The notes under the pieces were generated by a model that was not told the origin of the DNA, did not search any database, and worked only from the letters and a program-made list of their open reading frames with translations. A stretch of DNA of 40,153 nucleotides, from positions 1-40,153 of the forward strand of contig CACMQL010000015.1 of the NCBI GenBank assembly GCA_902615835.1, read 5' to 3'. Within the stretch, counting starts at the first letter, position 1, and each line of letters opens with the position of its first letter. Shown piece after piece: positions 8,820-19,433 of the stretch. Source of the stretch: an uncultured Verrucomicrobiota bacterium. Its GTDB lineage: Bacteria; Verrucomicrobiota; Verrucomicrobiia; Opitutales; Seribacteraceae. A program made the position numbers and the translations under genes.

Positions 8820-9198
8820 AGTTAATAAGATTGCAGATCTTCTTTTTTCCCGTTCTCTGGATGCAAATGAAAGATTTGTGGAAGACAAGGTATCTGAGAT
8901 ATTGAAGGAGTTGCGCCAAAACCCTCCACCAAACTACATCGAGATTTTGAAGCGATTCGCTTTCCTAGTAAGACGACATGTTTCCACTTACCAGGGTACC
9001 CTTCAGTATATGGGTGGAGATGGTGTCGAAATTGCAGATCGACTTGGTCAAAAAGAATTCATTAAGAACAAGACCGCAGAAATTAAATCTTACAAATCTG
9101 CCTCTTTGATAGCAGGATTTAAGCTTAAGATTGGGGACGATGTCTACGAGGATTCCATTGCAAACCGCCTAAACAATATCCGAAAAGCACTTTTATAA
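8803..9198 (+). CDS. atpH: ATP synthase F1 subunit delta, short form
   Basis: The delta subunit joins the peripheral stalk to the top of F1. The ATG at 8803 gives 131 residues, against about 175-180 in most bacteria; even the earliest in-frame ATG (8761) gives only 145. The C-terminal region that contacts subunit b is recognisable (GDDVYEDSIANRLNNIRKAL, like the VRGRL motif of E. coli). The N-terminal helical bundle that binds alpha looks shortened by roughly 45 residues. The position between atpF and atpA supports the identity more strongly than the sequence does. Confidence 0.85.
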   Translation: MSNSARVNKIADLLFSRSLDANERFVEDKVSEILKELRQNPPPNYIEILKRFAFLVRRHVSTYQGTLQYMGGDGVEIADRLGQKEFIKNKTAEIKSYKSASLIAGFKLKIGDDVYEDSIANRLNNIRKALL

Positions 9199-9211
9199 TT
9201 TTTAAAAATTA

Positions 9212-10744
9212 ATGAATTCAATTACTGATCTTATCCGCAAAGAGATTGAAGCGATCTCTACAGACGCCAGTCGTTCAAATGTTGGAAAAGTTACCATGCT
9301 TGCAGATGGTGTTGCCCGTGTTGAGGGACTTTCCAAGGTTATGTATAATGAAATGGTCGAGTTTCCTGACAATGTCTTGGGAATCGCCCTTAATTTAGAA
9401 GAGGATTCAGTTGGATGCGTTCTTCTGGGAGACACAAGCTCCTTAAAGGAAGGAGATGATGCCAAAACTACTGGAAAACTGCTTTCCGTTCCTGTTGGTA
9501 TGGACTTACTTGGAAGAACAGTGGATGCAGTCGGGCGACCAATTGATGGCAAAGGTCACATTGATTCGAAAGAAGAATATTCAGTTGAAAGAATTGCTCC
9601 TGGAATCATTCCCCGCAAATCAGTGGACCAGCCTCTGCAATCTGGAATTATGGCGGTCGATTCCATGATTCCTATTGGGCGGGGACAAAGAGAATTAATC
9701 ATCGGTGATCGCTCTACTGGCAAAACTACCATTGCTATCGATACGATCATCAATCAGGCTAAAATCAATAAACAGGGTGAGCAATCTGGTAAACACGATT
9801 TTAGACCTGTATACTGCATTTATGTCGCTGTCGGTCAGAAAAACTCCAATGTCGCACGAACTGTTAAAGTGTTGGAAGAGACTGGAGCGATGGAATATGT
9901 GACCATAGTCTCTGCACCGGCCGCAGATAATCCAGCCAACCAATACCTAGCTCCCTACGCGGGATGCGCCATGGGTGAGTGGTTTATGGAAAACGGACGA
10001 GATGCACTGATAGTTTATGATGATTTGTCCAAACATGCTGTGGCATATCGCCAAATTTCTCTCATCTTAAAACGCCCATCCGGGCGTGAGGCTTATCCCG
10101 GCGATGTCTTTTATCTTCACTCCCGCTTACTTGAACGGTCAGCCCGACTCAATGAAGACAATGGAAACGGTTCGCTGACAGCACTTCCTATCATCGAGAC
10201 GCAAATGGGTGATGTTTCCGGATATATTCCAACTAATGTTATATCGATTACTGATGGTCAGATTTTTCTTGAAACGGATCTTTTCAACAAAGGGATTCGT
10301 CCAGCGGTTTCGGTTGGTCTTTCAGTTTCTCGGGTTGGCTCTGCTGCACAAATTAAAGCTTATAAGAAAGTCGCAGGAAAAGTAAAATTAGAACTTGCTC
10401 AATTCCGTGAACTTGCTGCTTTCTCTCAATTTGAATCAGATTTGGATGCAGCTACAAAAGCACGATTGGACAGAGGAGCTAGAATTGTGGAAATGTTTAA
10501 ACAAACCGCCTTCAATCCAATTCCTGTTGAAATACAAACTGCTATCATGTGGGGTATGCAAAATGATTTCTTTGATTCCATTGAGGTTGAACAAATTTCC
10601 AATGCAGTTGCTAGTCTAAAAGATTACTTGGGCACTCAGGGCAAGGATGTTTGCAATGAAATCTATCAAAGTGGTAAATTGGATGAAAATACTGAACAAA
10701 ATCTCAAAACCACTCTAGAAGATTGGAAGAGGACATTTGCATAA
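9212..10744 (+). CDS. atpA: ATP synthase F1 subunit alpha
   Basis: Non-catalytic nucleotide-binding subunit, 510 residues and full length. The P-loop is GDRSTGKT (165-172). The arginine finger lies in the conserved [13 protein letters not shown] segment, and [16 protein letters not shown] is the family signature. The C-terminal helical domain is complete. The ATG follows an AT-only palindrome rather than a Shine-Dalgarno. The gene is separated by 13 nt from atpH and by 20 nt from atpG. Confidence 0.98.
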   Translation: MNSITDLIRKEIEAISTDASRSNVGKVTMLADGVARVEGLSKVMYNEMVEFPDNVLGIALNLEEDSVGCVLLGDTSSLKEGDDAKTTGKLLSVPVGMDLLGRTVDAVGRPIDGKGHIDSKEEYSVERIAPGIIPRKSVDQPLQSGIMAVDSMIPIGRGQRELIIGDRSTGKTTIAIDTIINQAKINKQGEQSGKHDFRPVYCIYVAVGQKNSNVARTVKVLEETGAMEYVTIVSAPAADNPANQYLAPYAGCAMGEWFMENGRDALIVYDDLSKHAVAYRQISLILKRPSGREAYPGDVFYLHSRLLERSARLNEDNGNGSLTALPIIETQMGDVSGYIPTNVISITDGQIFLETDLFNKGIRPAVSVGLSVSRVGSAAQIKAYKKVAGKVKLELAQFRELAAFSQFESDLDAATKARLDRGARIVEMFKQTAFNPIPVEIQTAIMWGMQNDFFDSIEVEQISNAVASLKDYLGTQGKDVCNEIYQSGKLDENTEQNLKTTLEDWKRTFA

Positions 10745-10764
10745 CCTTTCACTAAACTATCACT

Positions 10765-11640
10765 ATGCCCAATACACGCGACATTCGAAACCGTATCAAG
10801 GGGGTAAAAAGTACTCGCCAAATTACGCGTGCGATGCAAATGGTGGCCACATCTAAAATGAAGAAAGCACAGGATGAAGCGAAGACAGGTCGCCCTTATG
10901 CACTTATTTTGGCTGATATAATTGTATCCATTGCAGACGAGTTCGAAGAGATTACCCAGTCGTATTTTACTCAAAAACCAATAAAACACCGTGGCTTATT
11001 GGTTATTGGCACAGATAAGGGTTTATGTGGTGCATTAAACGGCAACCTTTTCCGTAAGCTTAATGATGTGGAAAATTCAGCTAAATTCATTGCTGTTGGA
11101 AAAAGGGCATCGCAATTTCTAAGCCGAACAAAAAGGGACTTGTTGGCTGATTTTTCTCTACCCGACAAGCCTACTTTTCAAGATGTTCGAAAAATAGTGG
11201 ATTTTATTTTGCGTAGTTATGACGAAGGTGCAATTGACACTATCGAGATACTTTACACCAGCTTTATTAACACGCTTAGGCAGGAACCTGAGTTGCTTAG
11301 ACTTCTTCCACTTAACGATCTGGATTCAATGACTCAAAAACTACACGAGAGATTTGGTGAACCCGAACATACAACACCGAAAGATAACCGGGAAATTTTG
11401 TTCGAAGATAGAGATGCAGTTCTTTCAGAACTGGCGGGTCTTTACCTAAAGCAGGAAATTTTTCAGCTCGTTCTTGAGTCACAGGCTTCCGAGCATAGTG
11501 CCAGGATGGTGGCTATGAAAACGGCTACTGACAATGCAGGTAATTTAATTGATGATTTAACACTGCAATACAACCGTGCTCGGCAGGCTGCCATTACGCA
11601 GGAAATTCTTGAGATTTCAGCTGCCAGTTTTTCTAATTAA
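10765..11640 (+). CDS. atpG: ATP synthase F1 subunit gamma
   Basis: Central rotor shaft of F1, 291 residues. Both conserved ends of the coiled coil are present. The N-terminal helix contains RIKGVKSTRQITRAM, and the C-terminal helix contains SEHSARMVAMKTATDNA followed by NRARQAAITQEI. The central Rossmann-like region carries GTDKGLCGALN. No insertion like the chloroplast redox loop is apparent. The gene lies between atpA and atpD as usual. Confidence 0.97.
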   Translation: MPNTRDIRNRIKGVKSTRQITRAMQMVATSKMKKAQDEAKTGRPYALILADIIVSIADEFEEITQSYFTQKPIKHRGLLVIGTDKGLCGALNGNLFRKLNDVENSAKFIAVGKRASQFLSRTKRDLLADFSLPDKPTFQDVRKIVDFILRSYDEGAIDTIEILYTSFINTLRQEPELLRLLPLNDLDSMTQKLHERFGEPEHTTPKDNREILFEDRDAVLSELAGLYLKQEIFQLVLESQASEHSARMVAMKTATDNAGNLIDDLTLQYNRARQAAITQEILEISAASFSN

Positions 11641-13113
<1,473 letters not shown>

Positions 13114-13115
13114 TC

Positions 13116-13538
13116 ATGGCAAAATCCCTTATTAAATTAGAGATAGTCACTCCTAATGGAGTTGTATATTCAGAGGGTGTTGAGCATGTTGTTATCCCTA
13201 CCGCTAACGGAAAAATCGATATCCTTCAACATCACGCACCTCTGATCGACAGGCTTGTTCCCGCCGATGTTAAAGTAGTCAAGGATGGCAAAACCGAATA
13301 TCTGGCAATAAGTTCAGGATTTGTAGAAGTTTATGCTGAAAAAATTTCTATTATTACGGATCAGGCCATTTTGGTTGATGATGACGACGACCAAGAAATC
13401 GAGGCGGCAATCAAGCGTGCTGAGGAAGCACTTATAGAAGGAAAAAATAGTAAATTCGATGAGGCACAACTACAACTACTTGAGGCCAGTGCTAAATTTG
13501 AACAAGCCCGAAAGCTCGCCAAGGGAAAAGCCCGTTAA
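13116..13538 (+). CDS. atpC: ATP synthase F1 subunit epsilon
   Basis: Rotor and regulatory subunit of 140 residues. The N-terminal beta-sandwich begins LEIVTPNGVVYSEGV and contains the HAPL segment typical of the family. The C-terminal helical hairpin (residues about 88-140) is rich in Glu, Ala and Lys and could adopt the inhibitory extended form. It is the last gene of the atp operon. No convincing intrinsic terminator follows, only a 10-bp inverted repeat with a long loop. Confidence 0.93.
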   Translation: MAKSLIKLEIVTPNGVVYSEGVEHVVIPTANGKIDILQHHAPLIDRLVPADVKVVKDGKTEYLAISSGFVEVYAEKISIITDQAILVDDDDDQEIEAAIKRAEEALIEGKNSKFDEAQLQLLEASAKFEQARKLAKGKAR

Positions 13539-13585
13539 TTTAAGATTATTTGATCCTTTCCTTTTTTTCCTTGGTTTGAGGACAG

Positions 13586-13636
13586 TTAAATGGAAACCAG
13601 AGCAATTCGTTCAACAAGAAAGGACCTTCCATTTAA
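13586..13636. repeat. Inverted repeat downstream of atpC
   Basis: TTAAATGGAA (13586-13595) and TTCCATTTAA (13627-13636) are perfect 10-bp inverted repeats separated by 31 nt. The loop is too long and there is no following T-run, so this is not a classical intrinsic terminator. It could still act as a transcript-end stem or a protein-binding site between the atp operon and the SET gene. Confidence 0.4.
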
Positions 13637-13710
13637 GCTAGGTTTTAAATTAGCTACCTCGAATTACAAATCAATCTTAATTCTGCAGTTGTTAAGATTA
13701 TAATAATTTG

Positions 13711-14148
13711 ATGAGCAAGAAATTTTTTATTTGCTTTCCTGGCCTGAAATTAAATGAATTTTGCATGCCTAAAAGATGGACTCCAGAGGCGTTTGAAGTT
13801 CGGCCCTCAACTATTTTCAAGGCTGGGAATGGACTTTTTTCTTTGGTGAACATTAATCTCGAAGATACCATTGGTTATTACACAGGGAAAATTTTAGATA
13901 ATAATGATTTTCATGACCCAAAATGTCCATCTTCCAATTATTTTCTCTACCTTTGTAATAATCATATAATTCTAGGCGAAGGACCTCTGGCTAATTACAC
14001 TCGTTACATTAACCATTCTTCAAAAAAACCTAATGCATTCTTAATAACTTCCACTCGATGGAAAACGGCTCGTTTAGAAGCCATAAAATCAATTTCACCT
14101 GGAGAGGAAATCTTCTACAATTATGGCGATGACTATTGGGAAAATTAG
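13711..14148 (+). CDS. Small SET-domain protein (putative protein-lysine methyltransferase)
   Basis: A 145-residue protein that is essentially one SET domain. Recognisable motifs in order are AGNGLFS (SAM-binding Gly loop), RYINHSSKKPNA (like the RFxNHSxxPN core) and GEEIFYNYGDDYW (like GEELxxDYG, carrying the active-site Tyr). No pre-SET or post-SET cysteines are present. SET enzymes transfer a methyl group from SAM to lysine; bacterial targets are mostly unknown. The ATG at 13711 is preceded by an in-frame TTG. An internal ATG at 13768 would still keep the whole SET core. It stands alone between the atp operon and a tRNA gene. Confidence 0.8.
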   Translation: MSKKFFICFPGLKLNEFCMPKRWTPEAFEVRPSTIFKAGNGLFSLVNINLEDTIGYYTGKILDNNDFHDPKCPSSNYFLYLCNNHIILGEGPLANYTRYINHSSKKPNAFLITSTRWKTARLEAIKSISPGEEIFYNYGDDYWEN

Positions 14149-14266
14149 TGTCGGTAATGTTATTATTTATTTTTTAACACAAGAGATAATCAGAGATTTA
14201 GGGAACCGATCGCTCTCTTTTGAGGTTGCAAGAAAAAGAGCTGTAGAGCAGTATTTATCAACTAAC

Positions 14267-14342
<76 letters not shown>

Positions 14343-14344
14343 TT

Positions 14345-14377
14345 AAGTGGATATTTTTTATCCATTTTATTATTTTC
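14345..14377 (+). terminator. Intrinsic terminator of the tRNA gene
   Basis: The 6-bp stem TGGATA/TATCCA (14348-14353 and 14359-14364) has a five-T loop. It extends by one G-U and two A-T pairs and is followed by a T-rich run to about 14377. It starts three bases after the tRNA CCA. Confidence 0.6.
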
Positions 14378-14421
14378 TCTCCCCTCGGCATGGAGTCTTC
14401 TTAAAAGGTTAACTTTACCCC

Positions 14422-17400
14422 ATGAAAACAATACTTGCAGAAGAAAAACAACAACAACTAGGCATTGGTTCAGGATACAACTTAGGATCTCCTGAATACA
14501 ATGAGCTAGTAAATTATGCCAATCTTAAGCTTGCTACCCTTGGTTTGCCCACGGTCGGGGATCAAAGTGACAACCCCAGTCTGAGATTAAGTGGCTCCCT
14601 GGTAAAGGAATATCGAGAAAAGGTACGCTTATTACGAGGGTATTTATGTCCAGCAGACCGTAGAATACAGGACTTTCTTACCAAAATACTTGGCACGGAT
14701 CGCCCGAGTCTCCCTACCGAGTCCTTCGTTTTGGACCGTCACGGACTGGCACGTGTTACCTCCTTACCAAGAGATGGTTATAATTTTTCGTCTTCGATCA
14801 TGGAATCTAAAAGGATTGCGCAAGGAGTTCTCCATAACCCGGCAAGCGACCGAAGAACCACATCTGGTGTCTTCCATGTTGCCGATGTCGGACTACCGGC
14901 TGCTGATGATAAGAAGGTCGTTCCCTTAAACGCCGCCAAGGAGCTTCTTCGTATTGCTTTGAATCCACCCCAGAGTGACATGATCTTCCCCTTTTCTTCT
15001 GGAGAAGAAGATCCAGCGAAGTGCTGGGTATCCCTTATGCTTCGCCCTGTCGTATGTCCTGCAGTGGAAGGTTATATCAGAGAGAAATCTATGGAAGTTA
15101 GATTTTTTGCACCCGGCGGTTGTGTGGCAAATCTTGATTTCGTTGAGAGTATTTTTGGAAATGGGGGTGATCCCTTTTTGGCTGAAAATGATGCCGGACT
15201 GGATATTGAAAATTGGACCGGGCACACGGGATGCGTGATTGTCGCTCCACATCTGGCAGGCACTCCGAAACAGATTCTCAATCTGCCGTCTAAATCAAAT
15301 GCATCCGAAAGAGAAATTCGTGACGGTATGTATTATGAAAACCCAAATGAACTCTACAACAACGGTGGTGCTTTTAAGCTGACCTTTCGTGATTCATCCG
15401 GTCTTGTTGTTACGGTTATTGCAGATAATTATTTTGGATATTGTAAAAAAGAGGTTAAAACACAGGTTAGTTTCTCCGCTAATCTATCCGGACTATCAGA
15501 GGAAGAGCACGCAGGCGGAGCAGTTGTTTTCCCCAGCTATGACCTGGGCGAAGAATTTGATCCACAGGCAATTTTGCCAAGTACACCCCATACTTTTGAG
15601 GATACTCTCAGAACCCTCGGTATCTCTGAAACTCAGGCACCTGAAGGTGCGTATTGTGACCCTCATTTCCCTTCGATTGTATTTTTACCTGAAAATGCCA
15701 AATTCAGCCTCCGAGAACAGTCCATTTCATGGACTAATCAAAGTGATTCCAAAACGATGTCACTTATACCTGATAATTCTTATGTGCTACCATCTGGCTA
15801 CAAGGTCGAAATGAAGGTAGTTGAAAATGATGGTCCATGGAAATTAGTGGGAACAGTGGGAGAGGGCTTTCTTTGTCACAAGCCGTGTACAGTGTCCGGT
15901 GGAGGAAAATCAGAAATTTCAAAACCTTTGACTGATGCAATCGTCTGTGGGCCTGTTTTTATAGCCGATTGGAAGGAGGACATGAGACTTGCCCGAGAAG
16001 TAATTGACAAAGATTACTCAGGTAGATTTCTGGATTCCGAGAAAGGAAAAATCAGAAACCGTTCGATTCTGGATCCCGAGCGTTCTCTTGGTTCAGTTAT
16101 CAAACTGCTTACCCCGTCCCAATCTCTCTACACAGAAGATTTTAATAAATGGTTGGAGACGATACCGCAAAGGGTTAAGGATTTGGTTCTCATTATTAAA
16201 AGAAGATACCGAACTGAATGGGATGATGATTGGGAGAAATATTTTAGCGTGGATTCTGTCAATGGACAGCCTGCTAATGAGTTGAGGTTTAAGGGTGAAA
16301 AACTTATTACCCGTCTTTTACGGGTAGGTTTTGACCAAAACGGATCCTGGAGACTTTTTGCCCTACGAAAAGACTTTGTCCCTGCTGGTAAATTATTAGC
16401 TGAAGATGATATTACAGTTTCTACGGTAGCTCCCCTACATTTGTTAAATGAAATTGGTCCAGGAACCTTTAAAGAATCAGCCAAATTTGTCCACAACTGC
16501 GAATATCGTCTTTTTCAGCGTCCGGATGATGCAATTCATCGGGGGTTTGATAAACAAACCGAAAAAGATCTTTCCAGACCCGGTAATTTTATCAGTAATT
16601 TCCAGTGTCTTGACGAAAAGGACGCAAAGGAACAAATTTCTAAAACTCTTACATTTGATCAATATACAGGCCCTATGAGGGATCTGATTTTATCCGCTTC
16701 CGGAAAAGAGGGTGAGGCCAGCCAATTCGTTTCTTCTGCAAATCCACGTATCGTAGATGGAAAACCCACTAAAAACCCAAGGTATCTACAAACAAGACCC
16801 GATTTGTTCGATCCAAAGTCAGTATATCTAGCATTGGCCGGTACCCGATTGCGAAGAAAATTAAATCATAAACATTCGGTTCTTTATCCAGTCAGGTCAG
16901 TACTTCCCGGCCGTCGCAACAATCCGGCGGAAGACAATGGTAAAATACGACCACTCTGCTGCTTCGCTCCCATACATTATTTAGAACTCCCGGAGCTTTT
17001 TATAGATTTTATTGTATCCGTAACTGGTAAGTCACCTTCTACAACTGGTGCAGGTTCAGAAGGTGCACTTACCAAAGCCCCCTTCAATGCGGTTCTTCCA
17101 ATTCACGATCTTAATGCGGCTCTAGTATCCTACGCTTCTACTGGACAGGGTGCATTTGTTACCTCTGCAGGATATATTGGGCCGAAGTATAAAGTGGCTC
17201 ATGATGTAAGTTTATTAATTCCCGAAATATGGAGCCGACTTAGGGATTATGAAAATGATCCACAGGATATGATAAATAAAGGATACTTGGAGAAGGTACC
17301 TGAACTCACTTATAAAGGAAACGAATTACCCACGGAATATCTTGGGTTTCGAATAACACGAAGATTTGCTCATCAATTTTTAGGCAGAATTTTTACAGAT

Positions 17401-17895
17401 CCTGTTTCAATCTTCCCAGAGGATATGTTAAATCCCGAGTTGCAAGACGAGGATCAGTATGCTGACAGCTTGTTAAATCTGGTAGAGGCTGGAAAGATCG
17501 TTGCCTCAAGGTATTTTGAGGATGGTTGTATCGATCGTGCATGCCCACCCCTGAAAGCACTGCTTGAAATTATGGTAAACGGAAGCTGGGAAGGAAAAGG
17601 TCTAAAGGATCCTGAGTTCAGAAAACTTTTTGAATCTGAATCAATTATTGGGAGCGAGTGGTATCAGCAAAGGCTCGAAACCCGAATCGGTGTAACCGAA
17701 AGTTATTGGCGGGGTAGGGTGGAGTACCTTGAGGGATTCCTCAAGGATCATATTAACCGTGAGGCATCTGAAAGATTAGGCATTCAAGAAAGACTGGATT
17801 TTGCACAGGATGCACTTTCCCGACTGGAAGATAAATCAGAAGCTGTTTCAAGAATTCATGGATGTCTGGGTACTGACCCAAGCATATATAAATAA
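14422..17895 (+). CDS. Putative PPi-type phosphoenolpyruvate carboxykinase (1157 aa)
   Basis: A large soluble protein with no signal peptide or membrane segment. I recognise it, from memory and without a search, as resembling the about 1140-residue pyrophosphate-dependent PEP carboxykinases known from Entamoeba and Propionibacterium. These interconvert oxaloacetate + PPi with PEP + Pi + CO2. The most conserved-looking parts are LELPELFIDF, then TGKSPSTTGAGSEGALTK (near residue 875), the ITRRFAHQFLGRIF region, and YFEDGCIDRACPPLKALLEI (near residue 1040). The C-terminus is a short charged helix. The gene follows the tRNA terminator and is monocistronic. Its stop is 5 nt from the convergent PhoD-like gene. 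If the assignment is wrong it remains a conserved protein of unknown function. Confidence 0.55.
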   Translation: MKTILAEEKQQQLGIGSGYNLGSPEYNELVNYANLKLATLGLPTVGDQSDNPSLRLSGSLVKEYREKVRLLRGYLCPADRRIQDFLTKILGTDRPSLPTESFVLDRHGLARVTSLPRDGYNFSSSIMESKRIAQGVLHNPASDRRTTSGVFHVADVGLPAADDKKVVPLNAAKELLRIALNPPQSDMIFPFSSGEEDPAKCWVSLMLRPVVCPAVEGYIREKSMEVRFFAPGGCVANLDFVESIFGNGGDPFLAENDAGLDIENWTGHTGCVIVAPHLAGTPKQILNLPSKSNASEREIRDGMYYENPNELYNNGGAFKLTFRDSSGLVVTVIADNYFGYCKKEVKTQVSFSANLSGLSEEEHAGGAVVFPSYDLGEEFDPQAILPSTPHTFEDTLRTLGISETQAPEGAYCDPHFPSIVFLPENAKFSLREQSISWTNQSDSKTMSLIPDNSYVLPSGYKVEMKVVENDGPWKLVGTVGEGFLCHKPCTVSGGGKSEISKPLTDAIVCGPVFIADWKEDMRLAREVIDKDYSGRFLDSEKGKIRNRSILDPERSLGSVIKLLTPSQSLYTEDFNKWLETIPQRVKDLVLIIKRRYRTEWDDDWEKYFSVDSVNGQPANELRFKGEKLITRLLRVGFDQNGSWRLFALRKDFVPAGKLLAEDDITVSTVAPLHLLNEIGPGTFKESAKFVHNCEYRLFQRPDDAIHRGFDKQTEKDLSRPGNFISNFQCLDEKDAKEQISKTLTFDQYTGPMRDLILSASGKEGEASQFVSSANPRIVDGKPTKNPRYLQTRPDLFDPKSVYLALAGTRLRRKLNHKHSVLYPVRSVLPGRRNNPAEDNGKIRPLCCFAPIHYLELPELFIDFIVSVTGKSPSTTGAGSEGALTKAPFNAVLPIHDLNAALVSYASTGQGAFVTSAGYIGPKYKVAHDVSLLIPEIWSRLRDYENDPQDMINKGYLEKVPELTYKGNELPTEYLGFRITRRFAHQFLGRIFTDPVSIFPEDMLNPELQDEDQYADSLLNLVEAGKIVASRYFEDGCIDRACPPLKALLEIMVNGSWEGKGLKDPEFRKLFESESIIGSEWYQQRLETRIGVTESYWRGRVEYLEGFLKDHINREASERLGIQERLDFAQDALSRLEDKSEAVSRIHGCLGTDPSIYK

Positions 17896-17900
17896 ATTTT

Positions 17901-18947
17901 TCACCTTAGGTTATAATCAAGTTCATGCTTTATCTGACTGACTCCTTGTAGGTCACAAATACTTACCTCCACGGATGGCTTCTTTTGAGACCAATCTATT
18001 TCAATAAGGCCAAAATTTTCGTTAAAGTATTTTTCACCAATCCTATATGTGTTTTTTTCAGAATTTGGTCTCTGCCTTTGGTTCATAGCACTGGATGTAA
18101 TATCCAATAGTGGAAATCCGTCAGGTAAATGAAATTGAGAAATTTCTGCGGAATGCCTGTCACCGCTTATTATAATACTCGCACCTTTTGTATGCATTAA
18201 AAGATTTAAAAGACGTGCTCTGTCATTGGGGAAATTCCCCCATGTTTCCCAGCCATGATTTGCTGACAATACCTGAATACTTGATGCAATTATTCGTAAA
18301 TCCGCAGGAATTTTAAGGGTTTTTTCCAACCAGTTCCATTGTTCTCTTCCAAGAAGTTCTGCTTTTTTGGAGTCATTTGGTTCATAAGGACCATTCCCAC
18401 TTTTTCTTTGTAGTGCCCGCTTGAGAGAAGTCCGGAAATACCTGGTATCCAATAAGATAAACTGCACGCGTTTGCCAACGGGACCCAGAATAATGCTATC
18501 GTAAATTCCATGAGATTTTCTTCTTACTGAATCTCTTGGTTCATTCAAAAAATCAAGGAAGATCTGCTGAGATTCTGCTTTCCGTGGATACTCCAAACCC
18601 GCATCATTTTCACCGTAATCATGGTCATCCCAGACAGCCAAAAGACGACAGTTTGCACGAAGTTCTTGAAATCCTTGAATAGAATTAAATTTGTTCCACT
18701 TCTCTCTAAGTTTCGTCATATCATGCGTATCCCCATAGATGTTATCTCCCAACAATACGAAAATATCCGGTTTAAGATTGATAACACTCTTCCATATCGG
18801 TTGGGGTCTTGTTTCTTTAAGGCAGGAACCAAAAGCAATTGTCGTAATCGTTTGGTTGCCCCCACAATACAAAGTGGAAAGTAAAAATAAAATAGAGCAA
18901 ATCAGATTTACTCTCTCCAAATATTTAAATAAACTTTTGGGAATCAT
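17901..18947 (-). CDS. PhoD-like exported phosphatase/phosphodiesterase
   Basis: A 348-residue metallophosphatase of the PhoD/alkaline phosphatase D group. The N-terminus has a hydrophobic signal segment (residues about 14-28) ending at a Cys before GGNQ; the lipobox is not canonical, so export is clearer than lipidation. Metal-site motifs in order are FGSCLKE, LLGDNIYGD, WDDHDYGEND and SGDRHSAEI. Family members hydrolyse phosphomonoesters or diesters and use Fe/Ca or related metals. It uses an ATG with no Shine-Dalgarno and is convergent with the large gene to its left. No phosphate-regulon box was recognised upstream. Confidence 0.85.
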   Translation of the reverse strand: MIPKSLFKYLERVNLICSILFLLSTLYCGGNQTITTIAFGSCLKETRPQPIWKSVINLKPDIFVLLGDNIYGDTHDMTKLREKWNKFNSIQGFQELRANCRLLAVWDDHDYGENDAGLEYPRKAESQQIFLDFLNEPRDSVRRKSHGIYDSIILGPVGKRVQFILLDTRYFRTSLKRALQRKSGNGPYEPNDSKKAELLGREQWNWLEKTLKIPADLRIIASSIQVLSANHGWETWGNFPNDRARLLNLLMHTKGASIIISGDRHSAEISQFHLPDGFPLLDITSSAMNQRQRPNSEKNTYRIGEKYFNENFGLIEIDWSQKKPSVEVSICDLQGVSQIKHELDYNLR

Positions 18948-19170
18948 TACTTTATGTGAAGTGTAAATTTGCTAACTTGAGATACTGCTCTCATTCATAC
19001 TTAGTCATATCATGCTTACCTCTGCTGAGAGGATATCTTGTTCTTCCAATCGTCGTTACCAAAGTTAAGAAAGACATTAGTAATAATACACAGTCGCTTT
19101 AGTAAATTGAAAAGTCAGCACAATCTTACCTTATGCTTGGCAACCCTTGGCAAAGCAAGAAAGTAAAACC
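18948..19170. other. Non-coding interval between PhoD-like gene and integrase-like ORF
   Basis: No credible reading frame was seen on either strand. The interval holds a small perfect hairpin CCTCTGCTGAGAGG (19019-19032) and a short direct repeat TTGGCAA twice near 19137-19153. It probably contains the promoter of the minus-strand phosphatase gene, but no consensus elements stand out. Confidence 0.5.
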
Positions 19171-19205
19171 TTAACAAATAAGTCAGGCAGCCAGTTTGCC
19201 CGACT
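19171..19205 (-). terminator. Intrinsic terminator overlapping the stop of the 80-aa ORF
   Basis: On the minus strand AGTCGGGCA pairs with TGCCTGACT (9 bp with one G-U) around a 7-nt loop, followed by TATTTGTT. The stem contains the last codons and the stop of the ORF at 19183-19425. Confidence 0.65.
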
Positions 19206-19425
19206 GGGAAAGAATATCCTTAAGGATTTGATCCCTCAAATGCCTGGCTTCACTAAGATTTCTTGTTTTAAGAGAATGCCGAATTCTTTCAGCTGTTACG
19301 GGAGTTGGGTAGACAGTGTAGTGAATCCACCATGTACCATTGTTGTTCCAAAGATGGTGATTCAAGTTAGAATCGTCTATGCGAATAGCCGATTCTTCTG
19401 TTTGAACTAATAATGCATTATTCAT
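19183..19425 (-). CDS. 80-aa stand-alone protein resembling the N-terminal arm domain of tyrosine recombinases
   Basis: The protein has 80 residues from the ATG at 19425, chosen because a strong Shine-Dalgarno (AAAGGA, 9 nt spacing) precedes it. The centre reads NNNGTWWIHYTVYP and then HSLKTRNLSEARHLRDQIL. This is the pattern of the beta-sheet plus helix that opens many phage-type integrases (basic strands, then 'SLxTRxxxEARxxRD'). No core-binding or catalytic (R-H-R-Y) domain follows: the ORF ends inside its own terminator hairpin and the next 220 nt show no recombinase remnant. It may be a domesticated DNA-binding domain or the leftover of a mobile element. The canonical Shine-Dalgarno and the GC-rich leader set it apart from its neighbours. 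Confidence 0.6.
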   Translation of the reverse strand: MNNALLVQTEESAIRIDDSNLNHHLWNNNGTWWIHYTVYPTPVTAERIRHSLKTRNLSEARHLRDQILKDILSQSGKLAA

Positions 19426-19433
19426 TTTGCGTA

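Noticed and set aside
9202-9552. Minus-strand ORFs within atpA, and similar ones in recA, atpD and mnmG
   Set aside because: All lie antisense to strongly conserved genes and show the Ser/Thr-rich composition typical of shadows.
13459-13641. A 60-codon ORF overlapping the end of atpC
   Set aside because: It is out of frame with atpC and mostly shadows it; no start signal or family features.
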